From contig DDYT01000039.1 in assembly GCA_002348095.1 (NCBI GenBank), positions 1-37,947 on the forward strand: a stretch of 37,947 bases of DNA. Reading direction: 5' to 3'. Position numbers and translations under genes: made by a program. The number at the start of each line of letters is the position of its first letter. The stretch's first letter is position 1. Shown in pieces: positions 24,179-32,894 of the stretch. This DNA comes from Erysipelotrichaceae bacterium UBA2227 (lineage in GTDB: Bacteria; Bacillota_I; Bacilli_A; Erysipelotrichales; Erysipelotrichaceae). The notes beneath the pieces were generated by a model, which was not told the origin of the DNA, searched no databases, and was given only the letters and a program-made list of their open reading frames with translations.

Positions 24179-25579
24179 ATGAGAAAATTTTTAACTTTCT
24201 TGGCTATAGCTGCAATGACTTTCACGGTTGCAGCCTGTGCACCAAGAACCACAGAACCTGATTGTGATCCGGAAAAAATGGATGGAACAACAGTCTGTTA
24301 TGATTCTGCTACCGGAACCTTCGCAGTTGAAAAAGGCGCTAAAATCCGTTTTGGCGTTGATAATGAAACTTGGGGCAAAGCCATCGTTGCTTTGTGGGAC
24401 AAGACTTATCCGGCATTAGCTGGAACAGTTGAATATGTCAACTCGGGTTCACAAGGCTCCACAGACAGCGTTGCTGTACAACAAGGCGAATGGCCGGATG
24501 TATTTATGGCTATCGATGGTGAAGTACCTCGTAACTCTTCACACTTACTGCCGATGCATGCTGAATTAGCGAAAATCGTTAAAGCAAACTCGGTGGAATC
24601 TTTCTTCAATGCCGGTAATGCAACCACAGGCGTCGTTCACTATGCACCGATGACCTATGACGGTATGGCATTTATCTGGAACAAAACCATGTTGGAAGCT
24701 TTAGGATTGAATACTGCCGATGCTAATGGCGATAATCTGCCGGATGCATTTGACACATGGGAAGAAATCTTCGCATTGTCAACATCATGGGCTGCTAATC
24801 GTCCGACCTACAAAGGCAAGAAAGTTAACGTCGTATTCCCGATGACCCTGACAAACCAATGGTCTGACTATCATCACTTGACATCAGCCGGATGGGAACT
24901 GTTTGGTTCAGGCGATCCGACAAAACCGGGTTATGATGATCCGAAATTTGCTGAAGGCTTAAAGTTTATCCTTGCTGCTAAAGAAGCAAAAATCTCTGTT
25001 GAAGAATCCGGTCAAGTATCACCGGCAGATGCAATGGGCTGGCGTTGGGATGCCGTTATCAACGACGAAATCGCTCCGTTTGGCTTGGTTGGTACCTGGA
25101 TGGATGTAGCTGCTGCTCAAACCACAACAGGATCCGAGTTCAGAATTTCTCCGGTTCCGACGTACAACGGTATTAATCAACGTCCGTTTGTTAAGACCAA
25201 AGGATTCGTCATCAATGCTTATACAAAATATCGTTCGGCTGCTACCGAACTGATGAGACTTGTTTACTCAAAAGACGGTTTCCAAGCTATGGTTACCGGT
25301 ACATCGTATGCTCCGTCGTTGGTTGACGGTTCCAACTTGGTTCCGACATTGACGGCTGGTGGTATCCAAGAACAGATGATGAGCGCATTCGTATACAATT
25401 ATCCGGAACCGGCATTATTGTTACCGAATAACAAAGCTCGTAAATCGATGGATTCCGCTTACTATCCGTTTATTTCCAATACAGAACGGGCAATCTGGGA
25501 TGGCACAAAAACAATCGCTGAAGCAGTTGCTGAATTGATTGAATTGTCCAACGCAGCAATCGAAGCAGACAATAAATAA
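24179..25579 (+). CDS. malE: Maltodextrin-binding lipoprotein MalE
   Basis: A 466-residue solute-binding protein. A lipoprotein signal ends in VAAC with the lipid-attachment Cys20. A short linker with Cys29 and Cys40 (DGTTVCYD) leads into the binding domain from about residue 55 (KIRFGVDNETWGKAIVALWDK). It captures maltodextrins at the membrane for MalFG. Its own strong, operator-controlled promoter and a stable 3' hairpin suggest much higher expression than the permeases, as binding proteins need. ATG 24179 has AGGAGGG 11 bases upstream. A paralogue starts at 37069. Specificity for maltodextrins is inferred from the neighbours. Confidence 0.92.
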   Translation: MRKFLTFLAIAAMTFTVAACAPRTTEPDCDPEKMDGTTVCYDSATGTFAVEKGAKIRFGVDNETWGKAIVALWDKTYPALAGTVEYVNSGSQGSTDSVAVQQGEWPDVFMAIDGEVPRNSSHLLPMHAELAKIVKANSVESFFNAGNATTGVVHYAPMTYDGMAFIWNKTMLEALGLNTADANGDNLPDAFDTWEEIFALSTSWAANRPTYKGKKVNVVFPMTLTNQWSDYHHLTSAGWELFGSGDPTKPGYDDPKFAEGLKFILAAKEAKISVEESGQVSPADAMGWRWDAVINDEIAPFGLVGTWMDVAAAQTTTGSEFRISPVPTYNGINQRPFVKTKGFVINAYTKYRSAATELMRLVYSKDGFQAMVTGTSYAPSLVDGSNLVPTLTAGGIQEQMMSAFVYNYPEPALLLPNNKARKSMDSAYYPFISNTERAIWDGTKTIAEAVAELIELSNAAIEADNK

Positions 25580-25606
25580 TCGAAGTTAAAAATTTAATGG
25601 ATTTGC

Positions 25607-25634
25607 GAATGAGCATCGAAAGATGCTCATTCTT
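25607..25634 (+). terminator. Stable hairpin after malE (partial terminator or mRNA stabiliser)
   Basis: A perfect 11-bp stem GAATGAGCATC / GATGCTCATTC with a GAAA tetraloop is followed by only TTATA. The weak T run suggests partial termination and protection of the malE message, with some read-through into the alpha-glucosidase gene 16 bases later. Confidence 0.65.
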
Positions 25635-25649
25635 ATAGGAGAGAACAAG

Positions 25650-27341
25650 ATGAAGAAACAATGGTGGATGGAAACGGTCGGATATCAGATATATCCGCGT
25701 TCTTATAAAGATACCAATGGTGATGGTGTCGGGGATTTGCCGGGAATCATTGAAAAATTGGATTACATTGCCCGACTGGGTGTCAATCTGATTTGGATAT
25801 GCCCTTTTTACAAATCTCCGATGGATGATAACGGTTATGATGTGAGCGATTTCTATAATGTTGATGAGCTCTTTGGGACGCTTGATGATGCCAAAGAACT
25901 GATCAGGCAGGCTCATACCCGCGGAATCCGTGTCATTTTGGATTTGGTGATGAATCAGACATCCGATGAACATCCATGGTTTGTGGAATCTCGTAAAGAT
26001 AAAGTCAATGCCAAACGGGATTGGTACATTTGGCGTGACGGCAAAAGGGATAAAAATGGGAATCGGCTCCCGCCCAACAATTGGGCAAGTTTCTTTGAAG
26101 GGTCATGCTGGAACTATGATGATCTGACAGGGCAATACTATATGAAAATCTTCTCAAATAAAATGCCTGATTTGAACTGGGAGAATCCTGAATTAAGGAA
26201 AGCGATGGCTGATATGGCCAGATGGTGGCTTGACTTAGGAGTTGACGGATTTCGGGTCGATGCCATTGCTCACTTAGCCAAAGAGACATCATTTCGAGAC
26301 AGTAAAATGAAAGTCGAACCGGGGCGGTTTGCTCCGGACTGGCGAAAGTTTTCGAATCGTGATCGGTTGTTTGATTATCTTGCGGAGTTTCATGATGAAG
26401 TTTTGACGCATTACGATTGTGTTACGGTTGGTGAAGTCGGAGGCGGAGCAAACGTAGAAGAAGCCCAGCGTTATGCCGGATTTGATACCAAAGGATTCAA
26501 TATGGTATTCAACTTCGATCACTGTTGGAAAAACGGAGCATTTGGGGATGAAGGGCGCACTCTGGGTAAACTGACGACCGATGTCATCGATTTGAAGAAA
26601 ACATTTGAACGTTGGATTTTGGGAAGTGAAGGAAAAGTGTGGATGCCTCAGTATTGGCTCAATCACGATCACCCGCGTGTCGTCTCGCAATATGGCGATA
26701 CAGAAGAGTATCATCGCGAGTCTGCACAAATGCTGGGTGCAGTCTTGCTGACACTTCCGGGAACCCCTTTTATTTACAATGGGGAAGAAATCGGAATGAC
26801 CAACGTGGATTATACTTCCGTGGATGACTTCAATGATGTCTGGGTAAGAAACTACGTTCCTTCAGCGCGCAAGCGGATAAGTGAGGAGCGTATACTGACT
26901 CATTTGCGCCGTGCATCCAGGGACAATGCCCGGACTCCGATGCAATGGGATGACAGTGTCAATGCCGGATTTACGACAGGGAAGCCACACTTGAAAGTTG
27001 TCGGAAACTATAAAAGGATTAATGTAAGGCAACAAGAATCCGATGAACATTCCGTGTTGACGATGTACAAACGGCTTATCCAATTGCGTTTGCATAGCGG
27101 TATGAAAGATGTGCTTATATACGGGAAGTTTGCTTTAGTACAGCAGGATCATCCGGATATATTTGCATACCGTCGCTTCGATGATAACAGTGAAATACTG
27201 GTTATAGCAAACTTCAGAGATTATAAGGTAAACTTTGCCTATGAAGTGGATACATACGAACTGATCATTTCCAATGTCGTGAATTTTGGAAGTGAGTTAC
27301 TGCCCTATGAATTTAGGATTTTGAGGGCAAAAGGAGGCTGA
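25650..27341 (+). CDS. GH13_31-type alpha-glucosidase
   Basis: A 563-residue cytoplasmic exo-glucosidase of the oligo-1,6-glucosidase/alpha-glucosidase group (WWMETVGYQIYPRSYKDTNG, then GDLPGIIEKLDYIARLGV). Catalytic residues are Asp204 (GFRVDAIAHL), Glu262 (TVGEVGG) and Asp340 (NHDHPRVVSQYGD). Ala205 follows the nucleophile. In this subfamily Val there marks alpha-1,6 enzymes and Ala or Thr alpha-1,4 enzymes, so maltose/maltodextrin cleavage is favoured. The region I histidine (usually NHTSDEH) is replaced by Gln103 (NQTSDEH), which is unusual. The in-frame ATG at 25623 lies in the hairpin; ATG 25650 with AGGAGA is used. Confidence 0.9.
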   Translation: MKKQWWMETVGYQIYPRSYKDTNGDGVGDLPGIIEKLDYIARLGVNLIWICPFYKSPMDDNGYDVSDFYNVDELFGTLDDAKELIRQAHTRGIRVILDLVMNQTSDEHPWFVESRKDKVNAKRDWYIWRDGKRDKNGNRLPPNNWASFFEGSCWNYDDLTGQYYMKIFSNKMPDLNWENPELRKAMADMARWWLDLGVDGFRVDAIAHLAKETSFRDSKMKVEPGRFAPDWRKFSNRDRLFDYLAEFHDEVLTHYDCVTVGEVGGGANVEEAQRYAGFDTKGFNMVFNFDHCWKNGAFGDEGRTLGKLTTDVIDLKKTFERWILGSEGKVWMPQYWLNHDHPRVVSQYGDTEEYHRESAQMLGAVLLTLPGTPFIYNGEEIGMTNVDYTSVDDFNDVWVRNYVPSARKRISEERILTHLRRASRDNARTPMQWDDSVNAGFTTGKPHLKVVGNYKRINVRQQESDEHSVLTMYKRLIQLRLHSGMKDVLIYGKFALVQQDHPDIFAYRRFDDNSEILVIANFRDYKVNFAYEVDTYELIISNVVNFGSELLPYEFRILRAKGG

Positions 27342-27343
27342 AT

Positions 27344-28945
27344 ATGAAGAAGTTTCTTGTTGGTCTGTTGATTTTAGGGGTGTTATTGGGATGCACACCT
27401 AAAGAGCCAGAGTTCACGCGAAAAACCGTGGATGAGTTGCGCAGTGCTTTGGCACAGTTTGATTCGAAAGATATCCTTTCGGATGTAAGTGTAGCCTATC
27501 AAATTTTCCCGATTTCATTTGCAACAAGTGATACAGATCGGTTGGGAGATATACGCGGCATCATCAATAAGCTTGATTATCTAAATGACGGAGACCCCAA
27601 TACGAATACGGATTTGGGTATTCAGGCGATATGGCTTACACCGATTTATCCTTCGCAAACATATCATAAATATGACATTTTGGATTACAAAGCGATCGAT
27701 CCGAAGTTTGGTACGTTGGATGATTTTAAGGAACTTCTGGAAGAAGCACATAAACGCGGAATTAAAGTCATTTTGGATATGGTTTTTAATCATACGGCTT
27801 ATGATCATCCTTGGTTTAAAGCAGCTCTTCGGGGGGAAGAGCCATACGTCAGTTATTATCGCATCGAAGAAAAGCTGGATGCTCAGCAATATCCGACGCG
27901 AAATGCCTGGAAAAATGCCGGCGGGAAATTCTACTATGCTTGGTTTTGGGAGAAGATGCCTGAACTGAATCTGGAGAATGAGTCGGTACGTGAAGAAATC
28001 CGTGATATCGCAAAATTCTGGATGGAATTGGGTGTTGACGGGTTCAGATTTGATGCTGCTAAGCATGCATACTATCCGGATGAGTATCCGGTGGGAACAC
28101 CTGTATTAGAAAGAAATCTTCAGTTCTGGATGGAACTGCGACTCTTTATTAAGGAACATAATCCAAAGATGTTCTTGGTCTCGGAAATTTGGGATACCGC
28201 GCAAAATCAGGCACCATATGCCCATGCATATGATACGATGTTCAATTTTGATTTCGGTGAAATGGTCATCAGTGCACTAAACGTCGGTAATCATGGCAAT
28301 CTGATTCAAAAACATATCGAAAACGTCAGACGCCTGACGGATCGCAACCCCAATTATGTCGATTCACCTTTTTTAACAAATCATGATCAAAACCGGGTGA
28401 TGAGTCTGTTTTCGGGCAGTGTAGATAAAGCAAAGATTGCGGCCGGTTTACTCTTAACGATGCCAGGGCTTCCCTTTATTTATTATGGAGAAGAAATCGG
28501 AATGAAAGGCGTTAAGCCGGATGAACGGATTCGAGAACCGATGCGTTGGAATGATGATGTTACCAGCGAAGTCGCGTACTGGAATCAATGGATTTATAAC
28601 TGGGATACACCAAATGTGATCCAACAACAGGCAGATGAGGATTCATTGTGGACACATTACCGGGATTTGATTCAGTTGCGCAACACATATGCGAAGACAT
28701 TTGTCTGGGGCAACATGGAACAGGTCACGCTTAAAAACAGTTCGGTATTGGGGTATTACCGATATGATGATGAGAACCGCTTTTTAGTCGTCATGAACTT
28801 TTATAACGGACCAATGGTTGGTGAGTTGGATGCGGAAGTCTTTGCTAAGGCAATCCCGTTATTCACCTTGGGTACTGTTTCGAAGGAAGGTGCTAATATC
28901 AACTTATCATCGCGTGCGATGGTTGTGTATCAGATCGAGCCATGA
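27344..28945 (+). CDS. Surface-anchored lipoprotein alpha-amylase (GH13)
   Basis: A 533-residue GH13 enzyme exported as a lipoprotein. The signal peptide ends in LLGC with lipid-attachment Cys17. The barrel begins near residue 50 (VAYQIFPISFATSD). Region I is DMVFNHTAYDHPWF (145-158). The catalytic residues are Asp237 (DGFRFDAAKH), Glu281 (VSEIWD) and Asp348 (LTNHDQNRVM). It should cut starch or glycogen outside the membrane, supplying oligosaccharides to MalE. Other lipoprotein alpha-amylases near maltodextrin transporters (GH13_36-like) share this layout. ATG 27344 has AAAGGAGG and starts 3 bases after the preceding stop. Its own stop overlaps the regulator start. Confidence 0.9.
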   Translation: MKKFLVGLLILGVLLGCTPKEPEFTRKTVDELRSALAQFDSKDILSDVSVAYQIFPISFATSDTDRLGDIRGIINKLDYLNDGDPNTNTDLGIQAIWLTPIYPSQTYHKYDILDYKAIDPKFGTLDDFKELLEEAHKRGIKVILDMVFNHTAYDHPWFKAALRGEEPYVSYYRIEEKLDAQQYPTRNAWKNAGGKFYYAWFWEKMPELNLENESVREEIRDIAKFWMELGVDGFRFDAAKHAYYPDEYPVGTPVLERNLQFWMELRLFIKEHNPKMFLVSEIWDTAQNQAPYAHAYDTMFNFDFGEMVISALNVGNHGNLIQKHIENVRRLTDRNPNYVDSPFLTNHDQNRVMSLFSGSVDKAKIAAGLLLTMPGLPFIYYGEEIGMKGVKPDERIREPMRWNDDVTSEVAYWNQWIYNWDTPNVIQQQADEDSLWTHYRDLIQLRNTYAKTFVWGNMEQVTLKNSSVLGYYRYDDENRFLVVMNFYNGPMVGELDAEVFAKAIPLFTLGTVSKEGANINLSSRAMVVYQIEP

Positions 28946-29514
28946 AAAAAGTCTGCGGATATCAGCTGTCCGAAGGGATGAGCGAAAAGACCTTTTCAGA
29001 TACTTGTGCCATGATTTTTGACTCATCGAAATCCGTGGTGGTTTTGAGTAAAAGTCACGGATACTTTGAGCTTGATGAAGAGGATTTGGGTTTGATCGAA
29101 GTGCTGATGTCACATTTGAATCAAACGCTGGGCATCGTTATGACAACTGTGATTTCCCATCGGTGGGACGAAGTTGCTTTGTGTGGATTGTCAGTTGCTG
29201 TCAGACACAGCAAAGGCGCCATGACCTATCTTGCGGATGCGTTGCTTTATGAGTTGATTGAAAGCGAGAGTAATTTATTTAATGCTCTGGATAAACAGTT
29301 GGAATCACTATCTAGAGAATTGATTCAGACAGCCGAGGCTTTCATCGCTTCCGGATGCAAAGCGACGATCGCCGCCCAACGGTTATATGTGCATAGAAAC
29401 ACGTTTGCCTATCGTTTAAATGCGTTTATTGAGAAAACGACATTGGATATTCGGGATTTCCATCATGCCCGGCTGTTTCAGTTGTGGTGGCTCATTAAAT
29501 CAAGAAATAATTAA
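28942..29514 (+). CDS. PucR/CdaR-type transcriptional regulator
   Basis: A 190-residue protein. The C-terminal 55 residues form the helix-turn-helix of PucR/CdaR regulators: TIAAQRLYVHRNTFAYRLNA, then FIEKTTLDIRDFHHARLF. The N-terminal 130 residues do not resemble a known sensor to me; they lack the GGDEF-like and GAF domains of long PucR members. It begins within the amylase stop (ATGA) with no strong ribosome binding site, so its level is tied to amylase translation. A 13-bp terminator follows. It probably controls some of this cluster, possibly through the tandem 10-mer before malE, but that link is inference. Confidence 0.8.
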   Translation: MKKVCGYQLSEGMSEKTFSDTCAMIFDSSKSVVVLSKSHGYFELDEEDLGLIEVLMSHLNQTLGIVMTTVISHRWDEVALCGLSVAVRHSKGAMTYLADALLYELIESESNLFNALDKQLESLSRELIQTAEAFIASGCKATIAAQRLYVHRNTFAYRLNAFIEKTTLDIRDFHHARLFQLWWLIKSRNN

Positions 29515-29543
29515 ATGATTTGTGCGTAATGCACAAATCATTT
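29513..29543 (+). terminator. Terminator after the PucR-type regulator
   Basis: A perfect 13-bp stem AAATGATTTGTGC / GCACAAATCATTT with a five-base loop is followed by TCACTTTATT. It starts within the regulator stop codon. Confidence 0.75.
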
Positions 29544-29581
29544 TCACTTTATTGCGATATAATAGGAGCAGAGGTGAAACA

Positions 29582-30676
29582 ATGGCAACACTAAAACTTA
29601 CGGACATTCAAAAGATTTATGATAACAATGTCCAGGCAGTATTTGATTTCAATTTGGATATTGAAGATAAGGAATTTATCGTTTTGGTCGGTCCTTCCGG
29701 ATGCGGGAAATCGACAACCTTGCGTATGATTGCCGGGCTGGAAGAAATTACCAGCGGAGAATTGTATATCGACGGTCGTTTGGTCAATAACGTTGCGCCG
29801 AAAGACCGTGATATTGCGATGGTATTCCAATCCTATGCACTCTATCCGCATATGAGCGTATTCGACAATATGGCTTTCGGTTTGAAACTGAGAAAAATGC
29901 CGAAAGATGAAATCGAGCAACGTGTCCGTGATGCCGCAAAAATCTTGGAGATCGAGCAATACTTGGAGCGCAAACCGAAGGCTCTTTCCGGTGGTCAGCG
30001 TCAGCGGGTTGCCTTGGGTCGTGCAATCGTGCGTAATGCCAAAGTATTCTTGATGGATGAACCATTGTCGAACCTAGATGCCAAGCTGCGTGTTCAAATG
30101 CGTTCGGAAATCATTAAACTTCATGAACGTTTGGATGCTACGACGATTTATGTTACTCATGACCAAACGGAAGCCATGACCATGGCATCTCGAATCGTAG
30201 TCATGAAAGACGGCTATATCCAACAAATCGGTACACCGCGTGATGTATATAATCATCCGGTCAATATGTTTGTTGCTAACTTTATCGGTGCACCGGCCAT
30301 GAACTTTATTTACGGCGTGTATCGTGACGGCAGATTTGAAGTAGACGGTCGTTCCTTCTTTGTTCCTGAAATGTATCATGCGGAATTAAAGGGGTACAAT
30401 GGCAAGGAAATCGTTCTCGGTATCCGTCCGGAAGATATTCATTATGAAGGCATCGTAGCAGAAACCTTCCCGGAAACCCCGTTTGACTTCTATGTTGAAG
30501 TATCAGAACTTTTGGGTCATGAATTTATCCTTCATGGCAAGTTCGGTAATCAGTCAATCCTTGCGAAAGTACCTTCACGTGTAAATGTCAAAGCCCATGA
30601 TACGATCCCCTTGTCCATGGCTGTGACAAAACTGCATTTCTTTGATAAGGAAACGCAAAAAGCGATCATAAAATAA
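29582..30676 (+). CDS. malK: Sugar ABC transporter ATPase (MsmX/MalK/UgpC family)
   Basis: A 364-residue ATPase energising carbohydrate import. Walker A is GPSGCGKSTT, the signature is LSGGQRQRVALGRAIVR, Walker B is VFLMDEPLSN, and the switch histidine is in VTHDQTEAMT. A C-terminal OB/TOBE region follows (IVLGIRPEDIHYEG). MsmX-type ATPases often serve several sugar permeases, so this one may power MalFG and any second system near the downstream MalE paralogue. The in-frame ATT/ATG-like codons from 29522 lie in the terminator. ATG 29582 with GAGGTG is used. The GH13 gene follows after 2 bases. Confidence 0.95.
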   Translation: MATLKLTDIQKIYDNNVQAVFDFNLDIEDKEFIVLVGPSGCGKSTTLRMIAGLEEITSGELYIDGRLVNNVAPKDRDIAMVFQSYALYPHMSVFDNMAFGLKLRKMPKDEIEQRVRDAAKILEIEQYLERKPKALSGGQRQRVALGRAIVRNAKVFLMDEPLSNLDAKLRVQMRSEIIKLHERLDATTIYVTHDQTEAMTMASRIVVMKDGYIQQIGTPRDVYNHPVNMFVANFIGAPAMNFIYGVYRDGRFEVDGRSFFVPEMYHAELKGYNGKEIVLGIRPEDIHYEGIVAETFPETPFDFYVEVSELLGHEFILHGKFGNQSILAKVPSRVNVKAHDTIPLSMAVTKLHFFDKETQKAIIK

Positions 30677-30678
30677 TT

Positions 30679-31974
30679 ATGGCGAAAGACACATTGAAGT
30701 CCCTGAGTCATCAGGTGATTTATCAGGTGTATCCACGCAATTACTCCAATGCCGGCACCTTCGCCGGCATTGTTGCGGATTTGGACAGGATCAAAGACTT
30801 AGGCGTGGATATCCTGTATTTATTACCAATCCATCCGATTGGTGAAGTTGCCCGTAAGGGGACATTGGGCAGCCCTTATTCTATCAAGGATTATCGCTCG
30901 ATAAATCCGGAGCTGGGTACTATCGATGATTTTAAAAAACTTATTGAACAAGCACATAACCGCAAAATAAAGGTCATGATGGATTTGGTCATGAATCATA
31001 CTTCGCGGGATCATGGCTGGATTCAAACACACCCAGAATACTATTATCTGAATAAAGACGGTAAAATGGGTAACAAAGTCGGTGACTGGTCAGATATCCA
31101 GGATTTGAATTATCAACATATACCTTTATGGGATGAGATGATCGACATGCTGAAAGAATGGGTCAGACTGGGAGTTGACGGATTCCGTTGTGATGTTGCG
31201 CCGTTTGTACCTGTTGATTTTTGGCTGAGAGCTCGCAAGGAAATCAGTGAAATAAATCCCGATCATATCTGGCTTGCGGAAAGCGTACACAAAGAGTTTC
31301 TAAGACACATGCGAGAAGAAGGGTTTTTATGTCACAGTGACGGGGAAATGTTTGCAGCCTTTGATATCTGTTATGACTATGATATTTTTCAGGAGCTAGA
31401 GGATTATTTCAAAGGAAAGAAACCTTTGTCCGTATATATTGACCGGCTTCAGTTGCAAGATGTAATCTATCCGATGAATTATCTGAAGGCCAGAGCTTAT
31501 GAAAATCATGATGTTCAGCGACTGATGCATCAGACAAGTAATCATACGTTTAAAACGAAAAACTGGATTGCCGCAATCTTCGGATTGAAAGGAGTCGCAT
31601 TCCTGTATGCAGGCATTGAAACCCTGACGGATCAGCTGCCCAATCTTTTTGAAAGAGATCCGATCGACTGGTCGAAGAGCGATGCACAGTTTATTGAGCA
31701 GCTTAAATCACTGATCAGAATTAAGAAAATGCCAATCATGTCTGAATATTCAAAATATCGGGTCATTGATGACGGATTGGATGTCTTGCATATCGAATAT
31801 GAAAAAGAAGAGGAAAAATTAGTGTTTTTGTGCAATGTCGGTCAGGTCAGCGACGATATACGCATCGATTTTCCTTCAGGAGTTCACGTCAATCTGTTTG
31901 ATGGAAAATCCATTCGAGTGGAAGAAGGATTCATACGTTGTTCGAAAAATCCAATCATACTTCATAGTAAGTAA
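30679..31974 (+). CDS. Short GH13 alpha-amylase-family enzyme, subfamily not assigned
   Basis: A compact 431-residue GH13 protein without a signal peptide. Features are HQVIYQVYPRNYSNAGTF at the start, region I DLVMNHTSRDHGW (102-114), Asp172 (DGFRCDVAPF), Glu201 (LAESVH) and Asp278 (YENHDVQRL). All three catalytic acids are therefore present. The domain after the barrel is short (about 70 residues). The start MAKDTL at 30679 has no clear ribosome binding site and lies 2 bases after the malK stop, so it relies on coupling. Its substrate is probably an imported alpha-glucan oligosaccharide. The LYLLPIHPIGEVARKGTLGSP stretch resembles the matching region of the large GH13 protein at 32895. Confidence 0.85.
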   Translation: MAKDTLKSLSHQVIYQVYPRNYSNAGTFAGIVADLDRIKDLGVDILYLLPIHPIGEVARKGTLGSPYSIKDYRSINPELGTIDDFKKLIEQAHNRKIKVMMDLVMNHTSRDHGWIQTHPEYYYLNKDGKMGNKVGDWSDIQDLNYQHIPLWDEMIDMLKEWVRLGVDGFRCDVAPFVPVDFWLRARKEISEINPDHIWLAESVHKEFLRHMREEGFLCHSDGEMFAAFDICYDYDIFQELEDYFKGKKPLSVYIDRLQLQDVIYPMNYLKARAYENHDVQRLMHQTSNHTFKTKNWIAAIFGLKGVAFLYAGIETLTDQLPNLFERDPIDWSKSDAQFIEQLKSLIRIKKMPIMSEYSKYRVIDDGLDVLHIEYEKEEEKLVFLCNVGQVSDDIRIDFPSGVHVNLFDGKSIRVEEGFIRCSKNPIILHSK

Positions 31975-31976
31975 CA

Positions 31977-32002
31977 AAATCCTCATCGGCTGATGAGGAT
32001 TT
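31977..32002. terminator. Bidirectional terminator between the GH13 and ATP-grasp genes
   Basis: A perfect 11-bp stem AAATCCTCATC / GATGAGGATTT with a four-base loop is followed by ATTTATT on the plus side. It lies between convergent genes. Confidence 0.75.
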
Positions 32003-32004
32003 AT

Positions 32005-32862
32005 TTATCTAACCCATTGACTGCAATCACCCATCAAAGTGCCCCAACGCATATCAACATCAAAGGCATCCCGTAAAGCCAATCCTGCTAAGGGAGTAAA
32101 CGTCATTTCGCCGATCTTGATTACATTGTTGATCCGATACGTATCTACCCGCACATAAGTAAAAGGTGTACTCAGTTTTTTGGCTAACTGATATAGTTCG
32201 GGTAAGTCATCTTTGATATCCGGTACTTGCTCGATTGTATAGTTTCTGGTAAATGGGTATTTTTCAACTTGACAGTTAAAATCAAGCATGACTTTCGGAT
32301 TTCCGGTTATCTCAACAAATGAGTAGGCAATAAAAGTGGGCTCGCCGTGAAAGCAATGAATGCGTATGTCCCTTAAGTTTTCAATGTAAGGTTCAATAAC
32401 AAAGCGTTGTTTCGCACATCTATAGTATCGCTCCCGATAACGTTGAGAAAAGTCGATGTTCGACCAAACTTGAAACTGTTTAATCGCTTTTGGGATATCA
32501 TCAAAGCTCCGTATGACTGCATTATGTCCGGATGCGTTGGAGATTTTTACGATATAGGGCAGAGGGTATTCATACCATCGAATATCACCCAAGGAATCTG
32601 CAATGTCCAACACATCCGTTAAGTGCTGTTGTAAATCGAGTGAAGCAAGATAATCTCGTAAAGTCACTTTATCCGCGCATTGCGCGACTAACGAATGGAC
32701 CGGCAACAGTTTTAATGCCTGAATTTTCTCAGTGTATAAATTCGGATTTTTAAAATTCGGCCATCGGCGAAAGTAAAACAAGTACATCAATTGGGTGTAC
32801 AGACGATCAGGCAATCCATGGAAAGCAAAGAAGAACAGTGATTTCAAATATTTCTGTTTCAT
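32005..32862 (-). CDS. TupA-like ATP-grasp protein
   Basis: A 285-residue protein of the TupA-like ATP-grasp family. Matching landmarks are NFKNPNLYTEKIQALKL near residue 36, ADKVTLRDYL (about 63), the ATP-binding strand YIVKISNASGHN, LRDIRIHCFHGEPTFI, and the metal-site strand YVRVDTYRINNVIKIGEMTF. Known TupA acts in teichuronopeptide synthesis, and relatives occur in surface-polysaccharide clusters, where they may join amino acids to glycans. Here it lies between GH13 genes, which is unusual. The family HGSG loop reads NASG. The ATG at 32862 has no evident ribosome binding site and follows a hairpin, so it may depend on the upstream gene. Confidence 0.8.
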   Translation of the reverse strand: MKQKYLKSLFFFAFHGLPDRLYTQLMYLFYFRRWPNFKNPNLYTEKIQALKLLPVHSLVAQCADKVTLRDYLASLDLQQHLTDVLDIADSLGDIRWYEYPLPYIVKISNASGHNAVIRSFDDIPKAIKQFQVWSNIDFSQRYRERYYRCAKQRFVIEPYIENLRDIRIHCFHGEPTFIAYSFVEITGNPKVMLDFNCQVEKYPFTRNYTIEQVPDIKDDLPELYQLAKKLSTPFTYVRVDTYRINNVIKIGEMTFTPLAGLALRDAFDVDMRWGTLMGDCSQWVR

Positions 32863-32867
32863 ATAAT

Positions 32868-32891
32868 ACAGGGCAGGTTTTACCTGCCTGT
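32868..32891 (-). other. Hairpin between the large GH13 gene and the ATP-grasp gene
   Basis: Stem GGCAGG / CCTGCC with a five-base loop is extended by ACA/TGT past one bulged base. It fills most of the 32-base gap. Neither side has a good T run, so it may reduce or regulate translation of the downstream gene instead of ending transcription. Confidence 0.45.
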
Positions 32892-32894
32892 TTC

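Noticed and set aside
29558..29563. TATAAT before malK as a promoter
   Set aside because: No recognisable -35, and the leader would be only a few bases. It is left out of the promoter list, although malK must have some promoter after the terminator.
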